Assembly: GCA_902602415.1 (NCBI GenBank)
Contig: CACKQW010000006.1
Coordinates: 27,427 to 91,426, forward strand
DNA length: 64,000 nucleotides
From: an uncultured Bacteroidota bacterium
GTDB lineage: Bacteria > Bacteroidota > Bacteroidia > Flavobacteriales > Flavobacteriaceae
Reading direction: 5' to 3'
Part shown: positions 35,429-50,956 of the stretch, piece by piece
How the letters are laid out: each line of letters opens with the position of its first letter
How positions within the stretch are numbered: the stretch's first letter is position 1
The notes under the pieces: model-generated
What the model was told of the DNA's origin: nothing
The model's input: the letters and a program-made list of their open reading frames with translations, nothing else
The model's database searches: none
Translations under genes and position numbers: made by a program

Positions 35429-36127
35429 ATGAATACAAAAAAAAGAATCCTTTTAGTTGAAGATGATCCAAATTTTGGAATCATTTTAAGAGATTTTTTA
35501 AAAATGAATGAGTATGATGTCATTTTAGCAAAAAATGGAATGGAGGGTTTTGAAAAATTTAAAAAGTTCGAATTTAACTTATGTATTCTTGATGTAATGA
35601 TGCCATATAAAGATGGTTTTACTTTGGCAACTGAAATTAAATCAGTTTCCCCTGATACACCTATAATTTTCTTAACTGCAAAATCAATGAAAGAAGATGT
35701 CTTAAAGGGATATAAAGTAGGTGCAGATGATTATTTAAAAAAGCCTTTTGATAGTGATGTTTTATTATTCAAAATAAAGGCAATTTTAAAAAGGAATAAG
35801 CTATCCACAATCATTGACAATACAGAAACTGAATTTTCATTTGGCTTTTTTCAATTTAATTCTAAATTAAGGCATTTAGTTTTCAAGAATGATAAGCCTA
35901 TTAAGCTTTCTCCCAAGGAAAATATGCTTTTAAAGTTACTCTTGCTACATAAAAATGATCTCATGCCAAGAGAACTTGCTTTGACCAGAATATGGCACGA
36001 TGATAACTATTTCACATCAAGAAGTATGGATGTTTACATTGCTAAGTTAAGAAAGCAACTTCAAAAAGATCCTAAGGTAAGTATTAGCAATATTCATGGA
36101 GAAGGGTTTAGGTTGATTGTTGATTAA
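35429..36127 (+). CDS. DNA-binding response regulator (REC plus winged helix)
   Basis: ILLVEDDPNFGIILRDFL, LDVMMPYKDGFTLA, LTAKSMKEDVLKGYKVGADDYLKKPF, RSMDVYIAKLRKQL. Confidence 0.96.
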   Translation: MNTKKRILLVEDDPNFGIILRDFLKMNEYDVILAKNGMEGFEKFKKFEFNLCILDVMMPYKDGFTLATEIKSVSPDTPIIFLTAKSMKEDVLKGYKVGADDYLKKPFDSDVLLFKIKAILKRNKLSTIIDNTETEFSFGFFQFNSKLRHLVFKNDKPIKLSPKENMLLKLLLLHKNDLMPRELALTRIWHDDNYFTSRSMDVYIAKLRKQLQKDPKVSISNIHGEGFRLIVD

Positions 36128-37022
36128 TTTCTATATAATTAATTAATTCCTCAACATTAGGTTTATCAAACCATTTTACATAGTTTTTTGAACGAAACCA
36201 TGTAAGTTGTCTTTTTGCATATCTTCTTGAGTTAACTTTTATTTTTTCAACACAATTTTCAAGTGAATCTTTACCATCTAGGTACTCAAATATTTCTTTA
36301 TAACCAATAGTATTTAGTGCATTATTTTTCCTAAAGTTATACAAAGACCTAACCTCACTCACTAGTCCATTTGCCACCATGCTATCAACTCTTTTATCTA
36401 TTACCTCATACAATTCTTTTCTATTACAATCTAGTCCGATGCAGAGGAAATCATATTTTGGAGTTTTTTGAGTTTTATCAATTATTTGAGAGTATTTTTT
36501 TTTACTTGTAAGGCATATTTCTAATGCTCTTATAACCCTTCTTGGGTTTTTCATATCAATTTTATCTGATATTTCTGGATCCATATTTTTTAACAAATCT
36601 TGAAGGAATTTAATTCCATTATTTTTTAGATCATTATTTAATTTATTTCTAAGATCCATACTAACTTCTGGAATTTGATCAATTCCAAAAATTAGGGACT
36701 CTATATAAAGCCCTGAACCACCAACAAGAATTACAATGTTTTTTTTATCAAGTAGAGACTTTAAAATATTATCGGCATCATTGGTAAATTTTGATATATT
36801 ATAGTTTTTATTCACTGAAATATTGCCAACTAAATGATGTTTTATTTTTTTTATTTCATTTGGTGATGGTTTTGCTGTACCAATATTCATTTCTTTGTAA
36901 AACTGTCTTGAGTCACATGAAATAATTTCTGTATTAAAATGGGTGGCTAAATCTATAGCAGTAGATGTTTTTCCAATAGCTGTAGGGCCAACAACAAAAA
37001 CTAATAACTTTTTCATTAACAT
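36108..37022 (-). CDS. miaA: tRNA dimethylallyltransferase
   Basis: VFVVGPTAIGKTSTAIDLA, IISCDSRQFYKEMNIGTAKPS, YAKRQLTWFR. Confidence 0.97.
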   Translation of the reverse strand: MLMKKLLVFVVGPTAIGKTSTAIDLATHFNTEIISCDSRQFYKEMNIGTAKPSPNEIKKIKHHLVGNISVNKNYNISKFTNDADNILKSLLDKKNIVILVGGSGLYIESLIFGIDQIPEVSMDLRNKLNNDLKNNGIKFLQDLLKNMDPEISDKIDMKNPRRVIRALEICLTSKKKYSQIIDKTQKTPKYDFLCIGLDCNRKELYEVIDKRVDSMVANGLVSEVRSLYNFRKNNALNTIGYKEIFEYLDGKDSLENCVEKIKVNSRRYAKRQLTWFRSKNYVKWFDKPNVEELINYIEINQQST

Positions 37023-37567
37023 TCTTTGATATATTCTCTTATATCATTTTCAGATAATTTTTCTCTTATCATATTAAATAATTTAAGTGTTGCTTCAGCA
37101 TCTCCAATAGCTCTGTGTCTATTATTTATTTTTATTCCAATTCTGGATGTTAATTTACCTAATCCATAAGATTTTTCTAGTGGGAAGGCTTTTCTTGATA
37201 ATTTTATCGTGCATAAAGTTTTTCTTGAAAATTCAATACCGACTGATTTAAATTCCTTACGTAAAACCCGATAATCAAAATTCACGTTATGGGCAACGAA
37301 AATGGAGTTTTTAGTAAAATCTTGTATTTCAACTGCAACATCAGAAAAAATTGGTTTATTCTCCAACATTTTATTATTAAGTCTAGTTAATTTTTCCACA
37401 AAGGGTTGAATCTTTTTCATCGGATTAATTAGTCTGTGAAGGACATCTACTTTATTTTTTTCATTAATCCTTAGAATCGCTATTTCGGTGATCTTTTCGT
37501 GATCAAACTTGCCTCCTGTAGTCTCTATGTCAATAATTGAATACTTAATTTTAAATTCTTTTACCAA
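37016..37567 (-). CDS. 3'-5' exonuclease, DnaQ-like DEDD family
   Basis: YSIIDIETTGGKFDHEKITEIAIL, FVAHNVNFDYRVL, HRAIGDAEATLKLF. Confidence 0.92.
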   Translation of the reverse strand: MVKEFKIKYSIIDIETTGGKFDHEKITEIAILRINEKNKVDVLHRLINPMKKIQPFVEKLTRLNNKMLENKPIFSDVAVEIQDFTKNSIFVAHNVNFDYRVLRKEFKSVGIEFSRKTLCTIKLSRKAFPLEKSYGLGKLTSRIGIKINNRHRAIGDAEATLKLFNMIREKLSENDIREYIKEC

Positions 37568-38201
37568 AAATTAAACTACCGACTCTTATCATATTACTAC
37601 CGTGCTTAATTGCAATTTTATAGTCATTACTCATTCCCATTGAGAGAATTTTCAAACTTGGGAAAGTACTTTTTAAATTGTCAAAAATTTTTTTTGTCTT
37701 GTCAAATTCTTTTACAACAATACTCATATTATTAGTAAAGCTTCCTATTGTCATGATCCCCACAACACTTATATTTTTAAGTCCTAAAATATTAATAGAA
37801 TTTAATATTGATTCAATTTCTTTTTCAGAAAGACCAAACTTGGTAAACTCTTCGGAAATTTTTAATTGTAGTAAACATTTAATTATCCGGTTATTTTTTT
37901 TTGCCTCTTTATTTAAAATTTTAACAGATTTAAGAGAATCAATTCCGTGGACTAAATCAACGTAAGGTGCCATATATTTTATTTTATTACTCTGTACATG
38001 TCCAACCATATGCCATTGTATATCTTTTGGTAATTCTTCATGCTTTTCAGTCATTTCTTGAATTTTATTTTCACCAAAAACTTTTTGACCAGCGTTATAT
38101 GCTTCCAAAATCTCTTTATTCGATTTAGTCTTTGAAACTGCAACTAACTCTACATTTTTATTAATAGAATCACGAATTTCTTTGATTCTTTTTTCAATCA
38201 T
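37551..38201 (-). CDS. YggS-family pyridoxal phosphate homeostasis protein
   Basis: ELVAVSKTKSNKEILEAYNAGQKVFGENKIQEM, WHMVGHVQSNKIKYMAPYVDLVHGID, SMGMSNDYKIAIKHGSNMIRVGSLIFG. Confidence 0.95.
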   Translation of the reverse strand: MIEKRIKEIRDSINKNVELVAVSKTKSNKEILEAYNAGQKVFGENKIQEMTEKHEELPKDIQWHMVGHVQSNKIKYMAPYVDLVHGIDSLKSVKILNKEAKKNNRIIKCLLQLKISEEFTKFGLSEKEIESILNSINILGLKNISVVGIMTIGSFTNNMSIVVKEFDKTKKIFDNLKSTFPSLKILSMGMSNDYKIAIKHGSNMIRVGSLIFGKRI

Positions 38202-39091
38202 TTTGAAAATCTTTTTGAAACAACTTCTGCTTTTTTGGAATTACTGTAATTGTAAAATCCCTCACCTGATTTTACACCGAGATTTCCTTTTTCAACTAAA
38301 TCAATTAATAATTTATTTGGTCTATATTTTTCATTATTTAGACCTGTGTGCATAATTTCTAGAATAGATTTACAAACATCTAGTCCAATTAAATCTGCTA
38401 ATTGTAATGGACCCATAGGATGACCCATTCCTAATCTCATAATACCATCTATACTTTTTACATCAGAAACCCCTGAATCTAGTGCTTCAATTGCTTCATT
38501 GATCATAGGCAATAAAATTCTATTCGAAATGAAACCAGGGTAGTCATTAGCTGTCAAAGGAATTTTATTAATCGATTTGGTAAAATCAATAATCTTTTTG
38601 GTTACTTCCGAACTTGTATGACTTCCATTTATTACTTCAACTAACTTCATAATAGGAACTGGATTCATAAAATGCATTCCAATAACCCTATGTTTATTTG
38701 ATAAATTTTCTGAAATTTTTGTAATTGAAATTGATGATGTGTTCGAAGCAAATATGCAATCATCACTACAATAACTTTCAAGCTTCTTAAAAACGATTGC
38801 TTTAGTTTCATAATTTTCAGTAATTGCTTCAATAACTAAATCTGAGGAAGATAAATCATCAAATTTATTTGAGTAAATCAGATTATTTGTTGTGTTTTTA
38901 ATTTCTAATTCATTTATTAATTCTTTAGCAAGCATCCTATTCAAGTTTTTATGAATTGTGGATCTTGCATTTTCAAGACTTTCCTTATTTATGTCATAAA
39001 GTGTTACATGAAAATCATGTAAAGCAAATGTTTGAGCAATACCGTTTCCCATTGTTCCAGCACCTATTACAGAAATTTTTGACATCATCAA
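38198..39091 (-). CDS. 3-hydroxyacyl/3-hydroxybutyryl-CoA dehydrogenase
   Basis: SVIGAGTMGNGIAQTFALHDFHVTLYDI, FASNTSSISIT, RVIGMHFMNPVPIMKLVEVI, NDYPGFISNRIL. Confidence 0.94.
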   Translation of the reverse strand: MMMSKISVIGAGTMGNGIAQTFALHDFHVTLYDINKESLENARSTIHKNLNRMLAKELINELEIKNTTNNLIYSNKFDDLSSSDLVIEAITENYETKAIVFKKLESYCSDDCIFASNTSSISITKISENLSNKHRVIGMHFMNPVPIMKLVEVINGSHTSSEVTKKIIDFTKSINKIPLTANDYPGFISNRILLPMINEAIEALDSGVSDVKSIDGIMRLGMGHPMGPLQLADLIGLDVCKSILEIMHTGLNNEKYRPNKLLIDLVEKGNLGVKSGEGFYNYSNSKKAEVVSKRFSK

Positions 39092-40047
39092 GTATTAAAA
39101 TTTTTAATTATCTCATTGGCTACAAAAAGTGCTTTGTGAGCATCAGCTAAATTAACAATGGGTATAGTGTCGTTTGCAATTGAATCTGCAAAGCTATTTA
39201 ATTCATCAAGAATTGCATTATTTTCTTTAATATTTGGCTTACTAAAAAAAATATTTTTTGTGCTTCCATCTGCCAAATCTAATTTCATCAATGGAACTTC
39301 ATTAGAATTATTATCTATTTCAATTATTTCTGAACTTTTATTTAAAAAGTCAATGGAAATATATTTCCCAGTTTGAAAAAACCTTGTTTTCCTCATATTT
39401 TTAATCGAAACTCTGCTTGCCGTTAAATTTGCCACACATCCGTTTTCAAATTCAATTCTTGCATTAGCTATGTCTGGTGTAGAGCTAATTACTGAAACAC
39501 CACTAGATGATATTTTTTTAATTTCAGAATCAACGGAACTTAATATGATATCTATATCATGTATCATTAGGTCAAGAACAACAGAAACATCTGTTCCTCT
39601 AGGATTAAATTGAGCCAATCTGTGAGATTCAATAAACATTGGATTATTTATTTTATTTTTTATTGAAGTAAATGCAGGATTAAATCTTTCAATATGTCCA
39701 ACCTGTATTTTTAAATTCCTTTTTTTATTAAGTTGGATTAGCTCATTTGAATCGTTTAAGTTATCACATACTGGTTTTTCAATAAATACGTGAACATCTG
39801 ATGCAATACACTCCTTAGCATACGTAAAATGAAAAGGAGTAGGGGTCACGATACAGATAACATCAGAAATTTTAATTAAATCATCCGAGTTATCAAAAAA
39901 ATCACAATTAAATTCCTTAGAAACAACCCTTGCAATATCTAGGTCTTTATCATAAACTCCTGAAAGTTGATATCTTTTAGATTCAGAGAGCTGTTTTATA
40001 TGAAATTTACCAAGATGACCACATCCAATAACTCCAGCTTGTAACAT
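39088..40047 (-). CDS. Gfo/Idh/MocA-family oxidoreductase
   Basis: AGVIGCGHLGKFHIKQL, VFIEKPVCDNLNDSNELI, DLMIHDIDIILS. Confidence 0.92.
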   Translation of the reverse strand: MLQAGVIGCGHLGKFHIKQLSESKRYQLSGVYDKDLDIARVVSKEFNCDFFDNSDDLIKISDVICIVTPTPFHFTYAKECIASDVHVFIEKPVCDNLNDSNELIQLNKKRNLKIQVGHIERFNPAFTSIKNKINNPMFIESHRLAQFNPRGTDVSVVLDLMIHDIDIILSSVDSEIKKISSSGVSVISSTPDIANARIEFENGCVANLTASRVSIKNMRKTRFFQTGKYISIDFLNKSSEIIEIDNNSNEVPLMKLDLADGSTKNIFFSKPNIKENNAILDELNSFADSIANDTIPIVNLADAHKALFVANEIIKNFNT

Positions 40048-40116
40048 ACAATTATGTTTTTTACAAATTTAAACTTTTGCTGTCAATATGTTTAAATTTT
40101 GCTTTAATTTGTTATT

Positions 40117-40758
40117 ATGTTGGATTCATTTAAGCATCAAGGTTTAAGAAATTTACTTGTTGAAAAGCTACGACTTAAGGGAATCAAAAATGAGGCTATT
40201 TTGGATGCTATTTCAAAAGTACCTAGACACTTATTCATGGATTCAAGTTTTAGTGATCACGCATATCAAGACAAAGCTTTTCCTATTTCATCAGGTCAAA
40301 CAATTTCTCAACCATACACAGTTGCTTTTCAAACAGAATTACTTAATGTATCCTCAGGAGATAAAGTTTTAGAAATTGGAACTGGAAGTGGTTATCAGGC
40401 AGCTGTACTTTGTGAAATGGGAATAAAGGTCTATACAATAGAAAGAATCAAGTCCTTATTTTTAAAATCAAAATCATTTTTAACATCAATTAATTATCAC
40501 CCAAAAAAAATAATTTATGGTGATGGATTTTTAGGATATGATGAAAAAGCACCATATGATGCAATAATTGTTACTGCTGGTGCAAAAGAAATTCCAAAAG
40601 ATTTGGTTACTCAACTTAAAAACGGTGGAGTTATGGTTATTCCTATTGGTAACTCTTCTCAAAAAATGATTCAATATTGCAAAAAAAGTAATAGTGAGTT
40701 TGAAATCAATGAGTTTGGTGATTTTAAGTTTGTTCCCATGTTAAAGGATACTATTTAG
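40117..40758 (+). CDS. pcm: Protein-L-isoaspartate O-methyltransferase
   Basis: VPRHLFMD, QTISQPYTVAFQTELL, VLEIGTGSGYQAAVLCEMG, PYDAIIVTAGAKEIP. Confidence 0.95.
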   Translation: MLDSFKHQGLRNLLVEKLRLKGIKNEAILDAISKVPRHLFMDSSFSDHAYQDKAFPISSGQTISQPYTVAFQTELLNVSSGDKVLEIGTGSGYQAAVLCEMGIKVYTIERIKSLFLKSKSFLTSINYHPKKIIYGDGFLGYDEKAPYDAIIVTAGAKEIPKDLVTQLKNGGVMVIPIGNSSQKMIQYCKKSNSEFEINEFGDFKFVPMLKDTI

Positions 40759-41197
40759 AAAATTTATCTATTCTTTTTTTTATATCTTTTTCTTTCAAAG
40801 CTTGCCTTTTATCAAATAATTTTTTTCCTGTGGCAGTGCTAATTTCAATTTTAGCATAACCCTTTTCGTTTATAAAAAGTTTTGTGGGTATAATGGAATT
40901 TCCTTTTTGATCCTTGGTTTTTTTTATTTTACTAAGTTCTTTCTTATTTAAAAGAAGTTTTCTATCTCTTTTAGGATTGTAATGCTCACTGTTTGAAAAT
41001 TCATATTTCTGAATATTCATGTTAATAATAAATAGCTCATTTTCAATAAATTTACAGAAGCTTTCCTTTATGGAAACCTTACTGTTTCTGATTGACTTGA
41101 TTTCACTACCAGAAAGAACTATTCCAGCAACATAATGATCATGAAGGTAATATTCAAATTTTGCTTTTTTGTTTAATATTTTAACTTTAGAATTCAT
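40751..41197 (-). CDS. smpB: SsrA-binding protein
   Basis: KKAKFEYYLHDHYVAGIVLSGSEIKSIRNSKVSIKESFCKF, HYNPKRDRKLLLNKKEL. Confidence 0.97.
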   Translation of the reverse strand: MNSKVKILNKKAKFEYYLHDHYVAGIVLSGSEIKSIRNSKVSIKESFCKFIENELFIINMNIQKYEFSNSEHYNPKRDRKLLLNKKELSKIKKTKDQKGNSIIPTKLFINEKGYAKIEISTATGKKLFDKRQALKEKDIKKRIDKFSK

Positions 41198-41285
41198 TTT
41201 ATACAGTATAACTTTCTGTTAATTATTTTTTAATAAGTAGCTTTTTAATATCTAAAAATTGCAATTATATTCCTGATCAATTACT

Positions 41286-41293
41286 TAATTTTG
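41286..41293 (+). promoter_or_regulatory. -7 element TAATTTTG upstream of glyA
   Basis: TAnnTTTG, 25 nt before ATG; TTG 24 nt upstream of the motif. Confidence 0.4.
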
Positions 41294-41318
41294 TACTTAT
41301 CATAATTATTATACAAAT

Positions 41319-42593
41319 ATGCAAAAAGATAAGGAAATTTTTGATTTAATCGATGCTGAAAAGAAACGTCAAATTGAAGGAATTGAGTTAATTGCATCTG
41401 AAAACTTTACGAGCGATCAGGTTATGCTTGCTACTGGTTCTATTTTGACAAATAAGTATGCGGAAGGTTACCCTGGAAAAAGATATTATGGTGGATGTCA
41501 AGTCGTTGATGAGATTGAATCAATTGCCATCGAACGTGCAAAGGAGCTATTTGGTGCTTGTTGGGCAAATGTGCAACCTCACTCTGGTAGTCAAGCAAAT
41601 TCTGCAGTTTTTTTCGCTTGTTTGAAACCAGGTGATAAAATTATGGGTTTTGACCTTTCACACGGAGGTCATTTAACCCATGGATCTAGTGTAAATTTCT
41701 CAGGAAGATTGTATAATCCAGTTTTTTATGGCGTAGAAAAAGAAACAGGATTATTAGATTATGATAAAATTGAAAAAATGGCAATTGAAGAAAACCCTCA
41801 AATGATTATTGCTGGTGCCTCTGCATACTCTAGAGATATTGATTTCAAAAGATTCAGGCAAATTGCCGATAAGGTTAATTCATTTCTTTTAGCAGATATT
41901 TCTCATCCCTCAGGATTAATTGCAAAAGGTGTTTTAAATGATCCAGTTCCTCACTGTCACATTGTAACAACTACAACACATAAAACTCTTAGAGGTCCTA
42001 GGGGAGGTTTAATTTTAATGGGTAATGATTTTGACAATCCTTTTGGCTTAAAGTTTAAAAGTGGAAAACTTAAAAAAATGTCCTCCCTTTTAGATGCGGC
42101 CATATTTCCAGGAAATCAAGGCGGTCCACTGGAGCATGTAATTGCTGCAAAAGCGGTTGCCTTTGAAGAAGCTCTTTCAGATGATTTTTTGAATTATATT
42201 GTCCAAGTTAAGAAAAATGCTAACGCAATGTCTAAAGAATTTATAAATAGAGATTATAATATTATCACAGGTGGGACTGATAATCACTTAATGTTGATCG
42301 ATTTAAGAAATAAGAATATAAATGGAAAAGATGCCGAAGCTGTATTAGGAAAAGCTGAAATTACGGTAAATAAAAATATGGTTCCTTTTGATGATAAATC
42401 TCCTTTTGTAACCTCTGGAATTAGAGTGGGCACTGCAGCAATTACCACAAGAGGTCTGGTAGAAAGTGACATGAAAACAGTTGTTGAATTTATTGATGAG
42501 GCTTTAAAAAGTCATGAAAACCCACAAAAATTGGATTCAATTTCTAAAGATGTTATTGATTTCATGAAAGGAAGACCTTTATTTAAGGCCTAA
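41319..42593 (+). CDS. glyA: Serine hydroxymethyltransferase
   Basis: [67 protein letters not shown]. Confidence 0.98.
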   Translation: MQKDKEIFDLIDAEKKRQIEGIELIASENFTSDQVMLATGSILTNKYAEGYPGKRYYGGCQVVDEIESIAIERAKELFGACWANVQPHSGSQANSAVFFACLKPGDKIMGFDLSHGGHLTHGSSVNFSGRLYNPVFYGVEKETGLLDYDKIEKMAIEENPQMIIAGASAYSRDIDFKRFRQIADKVNSFLLADISHPSGLIAKGVLNDPVPHCHIVTTTTHKTLRGPRGGLILMGNDFDNPFGLKFKSGKLKKMSSLLDAAIFPGNQGGPLEHVIAAKAVAFEEALSDDFLNYIVQVKKNANAMSKEFINRDYNIITGGTDNHLMLIDLRNKNINGKDAEAVLGKAEITVNKNMVPFDDKSPFVTSGIRVGTAAITTRGLVESDMKTVVEFIDEALKSHENPQKLDSISKDVIDFMKGRPLFKA

Positions 42594-44179
42594 TCATCAA
42601 TTATTTGATGTTGGTATGCCCCAAGGTCGGGAACTACAGTTCTGTCATAACCATTTAAATCAAAAGGATATAGAATAGAGTAGTTGACGTCTCCCAATCC
42701 AATAACATCAGAATCTTCATCAATTGCTAAATTGTTAGTATATGGATCAACAAAACTTGGATTTAAATTTAGAAATAGGTTATTGTATTTGGGGGAGTCA
42801 AAATTTAAATTAGGATTATTTTCAAAAAAATTAGAACTATCATAAAATTTGAACAGAGAGTTATGAATAGCAAAGTCTAAATCAGAATCTTCAATTTGCT
42901 CTATAAGAAATTCAATATTTTGGTTTCCATAAATAATGGAATTACTGAGTCGCATTTCAAAAAACTCATTAATATATCCATTGTTGTCCAAATCAAGATA
43001 ATAGTCATTAAATAATAATGACGGAAATTGTCTTGCACTAGATGTCCAATAATTAGCAATAGTGCAATGATTTAAGTTATACTTTCCTCCAAAAATTCCA
43101 GCAAATGAAGATTGCCCAGATTTATTGATTACCAAGTTATTTGCATCGACAGAAGATGCTCTTGCTAAAATTCCAAAACTACTACTATTAAAAACTTTTA
43201 CATTTTCTAAACTAAGTTGAGGATCCTGATTAAATTGTCCACCAGTAGTATAAATTCCAATAGAAGCATTTTTAATAGTTGTGAAATTAAATTTATTATT
43301 AAAACTACCATCCATTAACCAAATTAATCCCCATTGACCAGGTATATTTTCAAAATATGGCTCAAGGCGATCCCCTTGAATAATAACTTCATTTTCTAGA
43401 GTATCAATATTATTGCTCAATTCACCATTTACTTGAATCGATCCTCCATTGCCAATAATAATACCGGAATTTCTATGAAAATGTATTCTTGCTCCTTTAT
43501 CTATTGTAAGAATTTGATTAGGACCAACAGCTGCATATCCATAAATTACATAAGGTTTATCGTTACTTAGATGTAACTCATCATTTTCTAAATATCTTCC
43601 TTTAATTTCAGACTCTTCATTAATACCATCTCCGTCTAAATCAATTGAAAGTGTTTCATAAAAATATTCCCCATTATTTTCAAATCTTTGGGGATAAATA
43701 AAAACAGCATCTTTTACAAGAGTAATTAATTCAACCTCTTGTGTGTTATTGTTGCTAAAAAATTCAATTTGATCTTCATATACGAACGAATCATCGGGGG
43801 TATCTATATTTTCAATATTAATGGTAGTTTCAATAAAAATGTAAAGACTATCATTGGCTAATAACTCAATATTTTCAAATATTTTTCCTTCTGCACCATT
43901 ATTCTGATCATAAATTCCATCTACATTAAGTCTATACAATGATTCTAACCCTTTTTTTAATCTTATTTGAGGGATAACAACATTATTTGATGAATTATTA
44001 TACACTTTTAAATTATAGGTACTTGAACCAATATTAGAAAAAACTGTATCTAAATAAACAGTATCTTTTGAAAAAGAAAGTTGCGATTCGTTTACAACAA
44101 ATGAAATTTCTTTATCGCATGAATTCCAAAAAATTAGGCATATACACAAACAAAAAAATGATTGAATATACTTGATCAT
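42590..44179 (-). CDS. Lipoprotein with right-handed beta-helix-like repeats
   Basis: Signal/lipobox [63 protein letters not shown]. Confidence 0.78.
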   Translation of the reverse strand: MIKYIQSFFCLCICLIFWNSCDKEISFVVNESQLSFSKDTVYLDTVFSNIGSSTYNLKVYNNSSNNVVIPQIRLKKGLESLYRLNVDGIYDQNNGAEGKIFENIELLANDSLYIFIETTINIENIDTPDDSFVYEDQIEFFSNNNTQEVELITLVKDAVFIYPQRFENNGEYFYETLSIDLDGDGINEESEIKGRYLENDELHLSNDKPYVIYGYAAVGPNQILTIDKGARIHFHRNSGIIIGNGGSIQVNGELSNNIDTLENEVIIQGDRLEPYFENIPGQWGLIWLMDGSFNNKFNFTTIKNASIGIYTTGGQFNQDPQLSLENVKVFNSSSFGILARASSVDANNLVINKSGQSSFAGIFGGKYNLNHCTIANYWTSSARQFPSLLFNDYYLDLDNNGYINEFFEMRLSNSIIYGNQNIEFLIEQIEDSDLDFAIHNSLFKFYDSSNFFENNPNLNFDSPKYNNLFLNLNPSFVDPYTNNLAIDEDSDVIGLGDVNYSILYPFDLNGYDRTVVPDLGAYQHQIIDD

Positions 44180-45216
44180 TATTTTAAAATTTTAATTTCA
44201 AAAACTTTGTCCCACATTTTTCCAGTTACAAAAAAAGATTTTCTTTTAGGGTGATAAGCAATTCCATTTATAACATCTAGCTTCTCATGTTGTGTTACCT
44301 TTTCCTTTAAATTTGATAGATTAATAACCCCTTCAATTGCGCCATTTTTAGGATTTATTATTGCAATACCCTCAAACAAGTATCTGTTTGCATAAATTTT
44401 ACCTTCTGCCCATTCTAACTCATTTAAACCAACAACTTTATTTTTGTTGGTATAAATTTCAATATAATCTTCTTCAAAATAGTTTTTGTTTGGATTTAAA
44501 ACCCAAATTTTTTCGGTTCCATCACTCTTATAGAGTTTTACCCCGTCATTACAAATTCCCCATCCTTCTTTGCTCTTATTGTAATTAAATGTAGAAATTT
44601 TTTTAAACGTTTTAAGATCATAAACAAGTCCTATTTTTTCTTTCCAAGTTAATTGGACTATTTTATTATTTAAAATTGTTAAACCCTCTGCAAATTGGTT
44701 TGACGGTAATGAAACCTCTTTTAAATACTGACCATTTTCGTAATCTACTTTAATTAATTTAGATTTTCCATATTGACCAAGGCTTTCATAAAGAGTATCA
44801 TTAAAAAATTCCAAACCTTGAGTATAATTACTTTTACTTCTACTAAATTCATTCAAGATTTTATAATCATATATTTCAGGTACTTTACTGCTGAGAATAG
44901 TAAACTTAATTTTTTCGTGCTGATGGTTTTCTATAAATAATTCTTTTTTTCCTAACGTTAAATTCTCTAATAAAAAGAAATATGTTCTTGATTCAGAAAT
45001 ATTTTTTTTCACAGGTATAATCGAAATCAATTTCATATTATTTTTGATCTTAAAAGTTAAATCTTTATCTCTATTCACCCGAATTATGAGGGTATCATTA
45101 TTTTTTAATTGACCATTTACAATATTTGATTCAACAAAAATTTTTTGGTCATTAGTATTATTACAGGAAAATAGTGTAATGACAAAAAATATTAAAATAG
45201 GAATATAAAATCTCAA
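44179..45216 (-). CDS. Glutaminyl-peptide cyclotransferase-like beta-propeller lipoprotein
   Basis: Lipobox LFSC; YTQGLEFFNDTLYESLGQYGKSKL, FAEGLTILNNKIVQLTWKEKIGLVYD, LNELEWAEGKIYANRY, INGIAYHPKRKSFFVTGKMWDKVFEI. Confidence 0.87.
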   Translation of the reverse strand: MRFYIPILIFFVITLFSCNNTNDQKIFVESNIVNGQLKNNDTLIIRVNRDKDLTFKIKNNMKLISIIPVKKNISESRTYFFLLENLTLGKKELFIENHQHEKIKFTILSSKVPEIYDYKILNEFSRSKSNYTQGLEFFNDTLYESLGQYGKSKLIKVDYENGQYLKEVSLPSNQFAEGLTILNNKIVQLTWKEKIGLVYDLKTFKKISTFNYNKSKEGWGICNDGVKLYKSDGTEKIWVLNPNKNYFEEDYIEIYTNKNKVVGLNELEWAEGKIYANRYLFEGIAIINPKNGAIEGVINLSNLKEKVTQHEKLDVINGIAYHPKRKSFFVTGKMWDKVFEIKILK

Positions 45217-45286
45217 TTTATTTTTTTTTCAAATTTAAGCTATATTTTTAACCTTTCATACTGATGATAGTTTCTAATAATATTAA

Positions 45287-45294
45287 TATATTTG
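45287..45294 (+). promoter_or_regulatory. -7 element TATATTTG of ffs
   Basis: Exact TAnnTTTG ending 4 nt before the first paired base of the SRP RNA. Confidence 0.6.
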
Positions 45295-45298
45295 CTTT

Positions 45299-45392
45299 GG
45301 CAAGTCCTACACAACTAGCTCCTGATAAATCCTCCAGGGTGGGAACACAGCAAAGGTATTCGGTTGTAGCAGTGTGATGTAGATAGCTTGCC
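45299..45392 (+). ncRNA. ffs: Signal recognition particle RNA, bacterial small type
   Basis: GGCAAGTCCTACACAACTAGCTCCTGATAAATCCTCCAGGGTGGGAACACAGCAAAGGTATTCGGTTGTAGCAGTGTGATGTAGATAGCTTGCC: closing GGCAAG/CTTGCC stem, conserved GGGAACACAGCAAAGGTA apical part, followed by a T-run. Confidence 0.92.
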
Positions 45393-45401
45393 ATTTTTTT
45401 T

Positions 45402-46205
45402 ATGATGAAAAAAGTTGTTTTAGTTACTGGTGCTTCCTCTGGCATAGGTTTGTCGATTGCAAATTACCTCCATTTTCAAAAAAAGTATATCGTGTATGGA
45501 ACATCTAGAAAAATTAATAATAGCTCAGACTTTTCTTTTAATTTAATTGAGCTTGATGTTACAGACAAATCATCTATTAAAAATTGTATTTCTGATATTT
45601 TAAAAAAAGAGTCTAAAATTGATATTTTAATCAACAATGCTGGTGTTGGTATTACTGGTCCATTAGAAGAAATACCAACAAGTGAAATCAACAAACACAT
45701 TCAAACAAATGTTATTGGTCCAATATTATTGATAAAGGAGGTTTTACCTTCCATGAGGTCTAGTAAAAATGGAGTTATTATTAATATAACTTCGATTGCT
45801 GGGAAAATTGCAACACCATTTCGGTCTGTCTACAGCGGAGGTAAAGCTGCTTTAGAGATTATCTCGGAAACCTTGGCAATGGAGGTTAGAAATTTTGGAA
45901 TTGATGTAGTTTCAATTGCTCCTGGAGATTTTAAGACAAACATTTCAAAAAGAAGATTCCATTCACCTGTAATAGAAAAATCAGATTATAAATCATATGC
46001 AGAATCACTCAAAAAAATGAATTTAGGAGTTAATAAAGGTTCTGACCCAGAAAAAATTGCAAAATTAGTTAGTACTATTTTGCTTAAAAAAAGACCCAAA
46101 ATTCGATACAAAGTAGGTTCGTTCATTGAAAGAAATGGTGTAATTTTAAAAAGAATCTTGCCCCAAAGAATATATGAAAAGTTAATCATTGAGCTTTTTA
46201 GTTAA
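45402..46205 (+). CDS. SDR-family oxidoreductase
   Basis: [59 protein letters not shown]. Confidence 0.92.
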   Translation: MMKKVVLVTGASSGIGLSIANYLHFQKKYIVYGTSRKINNSSDFSFNLIELDVTDKSSIKNCISDILKKESKIDILINNAGVGITGPLEEIPTSEINKHIQTNVIGPILLIKEVLPSMRSSKNGVIINITSIAGKIATPFRSVYSGGKAALEIISETLAMEVRNFGIDVVSIAPGDFKTNISKRRFHSPVIEKSDYKSYAESLKKMNLGVNKGSDPEKIAKLVSTILLKKRPKIRYKVGSFIERNGVILKRILPQRIYEKLIIELFS

Positions 46206-46236
46206 AATCTAATCCACTTTCTTTTTTAATTTGTTG

Positions 46237-46244
46237 TAAATTTG
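46237..46244 (+). promoter_or_regulatory. -7 element TAAATTTG upstream of the transaldolase-like gene
   Basis: TAnnTTTG 14 nt before ATG. Confidence 0.4.
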
Positions 46245-46258
46245 CAAAAATAATTTAC

Positions 46259-46915
46259 ATGAAATTTTTTATAGATACAGCTAATCTAAATCAGATTGAA
46301 GAAGCGCAAAATTTAGGTGTTTTAGATGGTGTTACTACAAATCCGTCTTTAATGGCAAAAGAAGGAATCACAGGAAAACAAAATATTCTAGACCATTATG
46401 CTAAAATTTGTAAGATTGTTGATGGAGATGTTTCTGCTGAGGTGATTGCAACTGATTTCGAAAACATGATCATTGAAGGTGAAGAGCTTGCCTCAATAAA
46501 TTCTCAAATAGTTATTAAATTACCAATGACACATGATGGGATAAAAGCTGCAAAATATTTTTCAAACAAAGGTACAAAAACCAATGTTACGCTTGTTTTT
46601 TCTGCTGGTCAAGCTTTGCTTGCTGCAAAAGCTGGTGCTACATACGTTTCCCCATTTTTGGGAAGATTAGACGATATTTCAACTGATGGTTTGAATTTAA
46701 TTTCTGAAATTAGAGAAATTTATGATAATTATAATTTTCAGACACAAATACTTGCTGCATCGATTAGACATACTATGCATATTATTGATTGTGCTAAAAT
46801 TGGTGCAGATGTTATAACATCCCCACTAAGTTCAATCTCTGGATTGCTAAATCACCCACTCACAGATATTGGTTTAGAAAAGTTTTTAAGTGATTACAAA
46901 AAAGGAAATAAATAA
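46259..46915 (+). CDS. Fructose-6-phosphate aldolase / small transaldolase
   Basis: [81 protein letters not shown]. Confidence 0.94.
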   Translation: MKFFIDTANLNQIEEAQNLGVLDGVTTNPSLMAKEGITGKQNILDHYAKICKIVDGDVSAEVIATDFENMIIEGEELASINSQIVIKLPMTHDGIKAAKYFSNKGTKTNVTLVFSAGQALLAAKAGATYVSPFLGRLDDISTDGLNLISEIREIYDNYNFQTQILAASIRHTMHIIDCAKIGADVITSPLSSISGLLNHPLTDIGLEKFLSDYKKGNK

Positions 46916-46920
46916 GATAA

Positions 46921-50956
<4,036 letters not shown>

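Noticed and set aside
45248-45445. 65-aa minus-strand ORF
   Set aside because: Antisense across the ffs SRP RNA and the SDR start; explained by the ncRNA.
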